From Ectocarpus siliculosus (taxonomy: Eukaryota; Sar; Phaeophyceae; Ectocarpales; Ectocarpaceae): 18,710 nucleotides of DNA. The stretch lies in contig FN649003.1 in the NCBI GenBank assembly GCA_000310025.1, forward strand, positions 150,252 to 168,961. The letters run 5' to 3'. The position numbers were made by a program, and so were the translations under genes. Positions within the stretch are counted from its first letter, which is position 1; each line of letters begins with the position of its first letter. Below the pieces are notes generated by a model, which was given only the letters and a program-made list of their open reading frames with translations, was not told the DNA's origin and ran no database searches. This document shows, one piece after another, positions 17,279 through 18,710 of this stretch.

Positions 17279-18233
17279 TCAGCAAAATACTCAACACCGA
17301 CCGGTTTGTATGTTTGCCCTCTACAGATCCGAGGCCAGCAACCAAAAACAGCAGGGATCGAGCCAACACAACCTTGGCGCAGTGGGTATAAAAATGCGTC
17401 ATGTGTAACATGGCGGGTTCATTGATTTTGCGTGAGTCCAACTGACGGCTCAAACGTTAGGGTGATCAGATCACGCGCACAACATATACACCTTCCCACC
17501 ATCGACAGGAACCTTGGAGGGCGTGAGGGTCTATTGTTGTTCGTTCTCGGGATGGTTGCCAGGGATTGGTTCAGGTTGCTTACGCGGTGGTACTGATTGT
17601 CTTTGAAGACAACCGTGCATTTGGCAAAGCCGTCTGCATGCTGTTGCGGCCGTGAAATTCATGTTCACCAACATTGTTTTCTGTTGCTGCCTGTGCGAAA
17701 CAATACGTGCGATGAGACACGCGGTACATCAACTACAAAACTGCTTTCTTCAACTTCGTGGGAAATTCGGAAGGCTGGAGACGATTGAGTGTGGCGGGTA
17801 AGTTGCGAGCCTGCTGCATCTATCCGTCATGATGCTATATCCACACTGCTGTTGGTGCTCTGTGGTGGTCTGATATGCTCGTCGCCAGGAATATGCAGCA
17901 TCCGTGCCTCTTCCCGTCTGTGTGCTTCCGCGCACGGCGGAAATACTTCATCCTCCGGAATTTTGTTTTTTCGCGAGTGTGTGGTATCAAAGGACTACTA
18001 CCGCAAGTATATACAAGCACGGCCGCGTGCCTACACTATTATACAAACGATGCACTCTGCTGTGTGGGCGTTGTGTGGTGCTGGGCTCCTCGCTCTTATG
18101 GTCTTTTACTTCAACGGCACGGCATTGCAGATAAACTGCAGGTATTGAGCCGAGATACCCCGCGGCCCATTACCTCGTCCTATCTAGTACCGGGCAACGA
18201 TAAACGAATCCGAACAGCACGACCCAAAGAGCC
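17279..18233. other. No gene recognised
   Basis: Short ORFs on both strands have no known motif. The only visible local symmetry is a small one, GTGATC-A-GATCAC at 17462-17474. Confidence 0.4.
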
Positions 18234-18686
18234 TCACCCTTGACATTGTGTCCTTGAGCAGCTGGAAGTTTGTCGTTCTGGGTTCACAGAAGTGATGACC
18301 CAGTTGTCAGCATTCCCGAGGCGCACAGCAACCGTAGTGCTTTGGTCGCCATTACCTCGCGGCAACTTGAATACTCTTTGCCTCTGCTTTGCCTCCCCTC
18401 CCGCACCCCGGCGCCCTGCGTGTCCTCGTCCTTGCCCATTCCGACCCGCGTGTCCACGTCCTTGTCCACTCCGTGGGGCCACTCCTCCACGCCCGCCCGC
18501 CCTCCCCCCTCGGGATCCTCCCCGGGCTTTACTGCGTTGCTCTTTACACCTGAATCCGTCCGGCGGAGCAAAAACAACAAGGTCATTGGCGAGGGCGAGG
18601 ACAACGGTCATGACTTGCGAAGCACCGCCTGAGCGCATGCATCCCTGCCATCTTATGCTCTCCCACATTTCAAACAAAAACTCCAA
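18234..18686 (-). CDS. RGG-rich ORF with a weak FAR1/MULE-like motif
   Basis: The open frame is about 150 codons. The middle is Gly/Arg-rich (SRGGRAGGRGG) with a 10-residue repeat (GQGRGHAGR twice), followed by VAVRLGNADNWVITSVNPER. That last part resembles the FAR1/MULE zinc-finger pattern, in which a W-V-x-T-S-F/V strand is followed by E-H-N-H, but here the histidines are replaced (PERQ) and only CSRTQC remains. It could be the degenerate N-terminal DNA-binding part of a Mutator-like transposase, or an unrelated low-complexity ORF. A 30-bp tandem repeat in the DNA (about 18415-18474) underlies the RGG repeat. Confidence 0.3.
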   Translation of the reverse strand: MEFLFEMWESIRWQGCMRSGGASQVMTVVLALANDLVVFAPPDGFRCKEQRSKARGGSRGGRAGGRGGVAPRSGQGRGHAGRNGQGRGHAGRRGAGGEAKQRQRVFKLPRGNGDQSTTVAVRLGNADNWVITSVNPERQTSSCSRTQCQG

Positions 18687-18710
18687 GCACAGACCGTTGC
18701 CATAAGTTCT

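Noticed and set aside
1-18710. tRNA or rRNA genes
   Set aside because: No cloverleaf, no A/B box pair and no conserved rRNA words were seen on either strand by eye.

Overview
The window looks like repeat-rich nuclear DNA of a eukaryote. The genes are spliced, GT-AG introns can be placed, and there are a tyrosine-recombinase (YR) retrotransposon and a PIF/Harbinger transposon, but no bacterial operons, ribosome binding sites, rRNA or tRNA genes. The proline-, glycine- and glutamine-rich Gag and the style of the Harbinger transposase fit a stramenopile such as a brown alga. That assignment is inference; nothing here proves a taxon.

Layout. (1) 1-1140: a foldback element with near-perfect 121-bp inverted arms, the left one cut by the window start. 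(2) 1141-3233: no convincing gene; a diverged direct repeat at about 1640-2010. (3) 3234-9549, minus strand: a decayed YR (DIRS/Ngaro-class) retrotransposon, reading Gag, a UGA stop followed by a hairpin, a repeat-rich linker, reverse transcriptase, RNase H and tyrosine recombinase. (4) 9550-11043: upstream flank and a doubtful ORF. (5) 11047-15895: a full-length PIF/Harbinger DNA transposon with 32-bp inverted termini, TAA target duplications and a three-exon minus-strand DDE transposase. (6) 15899-18710: a plausible hypothetical ORF at 16071-16589, Cys-rich ORF pieces, and a weak FAR1/MULE-like ORF at the right edge.

The most unusual structure is in the linker between Gag and reverse transcriptase. 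From 6969 to 7908 there are 22 short palindromes. Each has a six-base core (TGTCCG, CGTCCA or TGTCCT on the plus strand) flanked by GG and CC. The arms differ from copy to copy but often remain self-complementary, by up to 9-11 bp. All cores lie in one codon phase (apart from one 1-base insertion), mostly 45 bases apart, and encode A-D-T, V-D-A or E-D-T. This suggests an RNA or single-stranded DNA hairpin array superimposed on a coding repeat. Just upstream, Gag ends in UGA CGG with a strong hairpin starting eight bases later, the layout of known viral readthrough signals. Pol continues in the same frame.

The retroelement copy is dead or dying: it has frameshifts in gag, linker, pol and YR, an exact 96-bp in-frame duplication, and a stop just before the catalytic HxxR of the recombinase. 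The Harbinger copy looks much younger.
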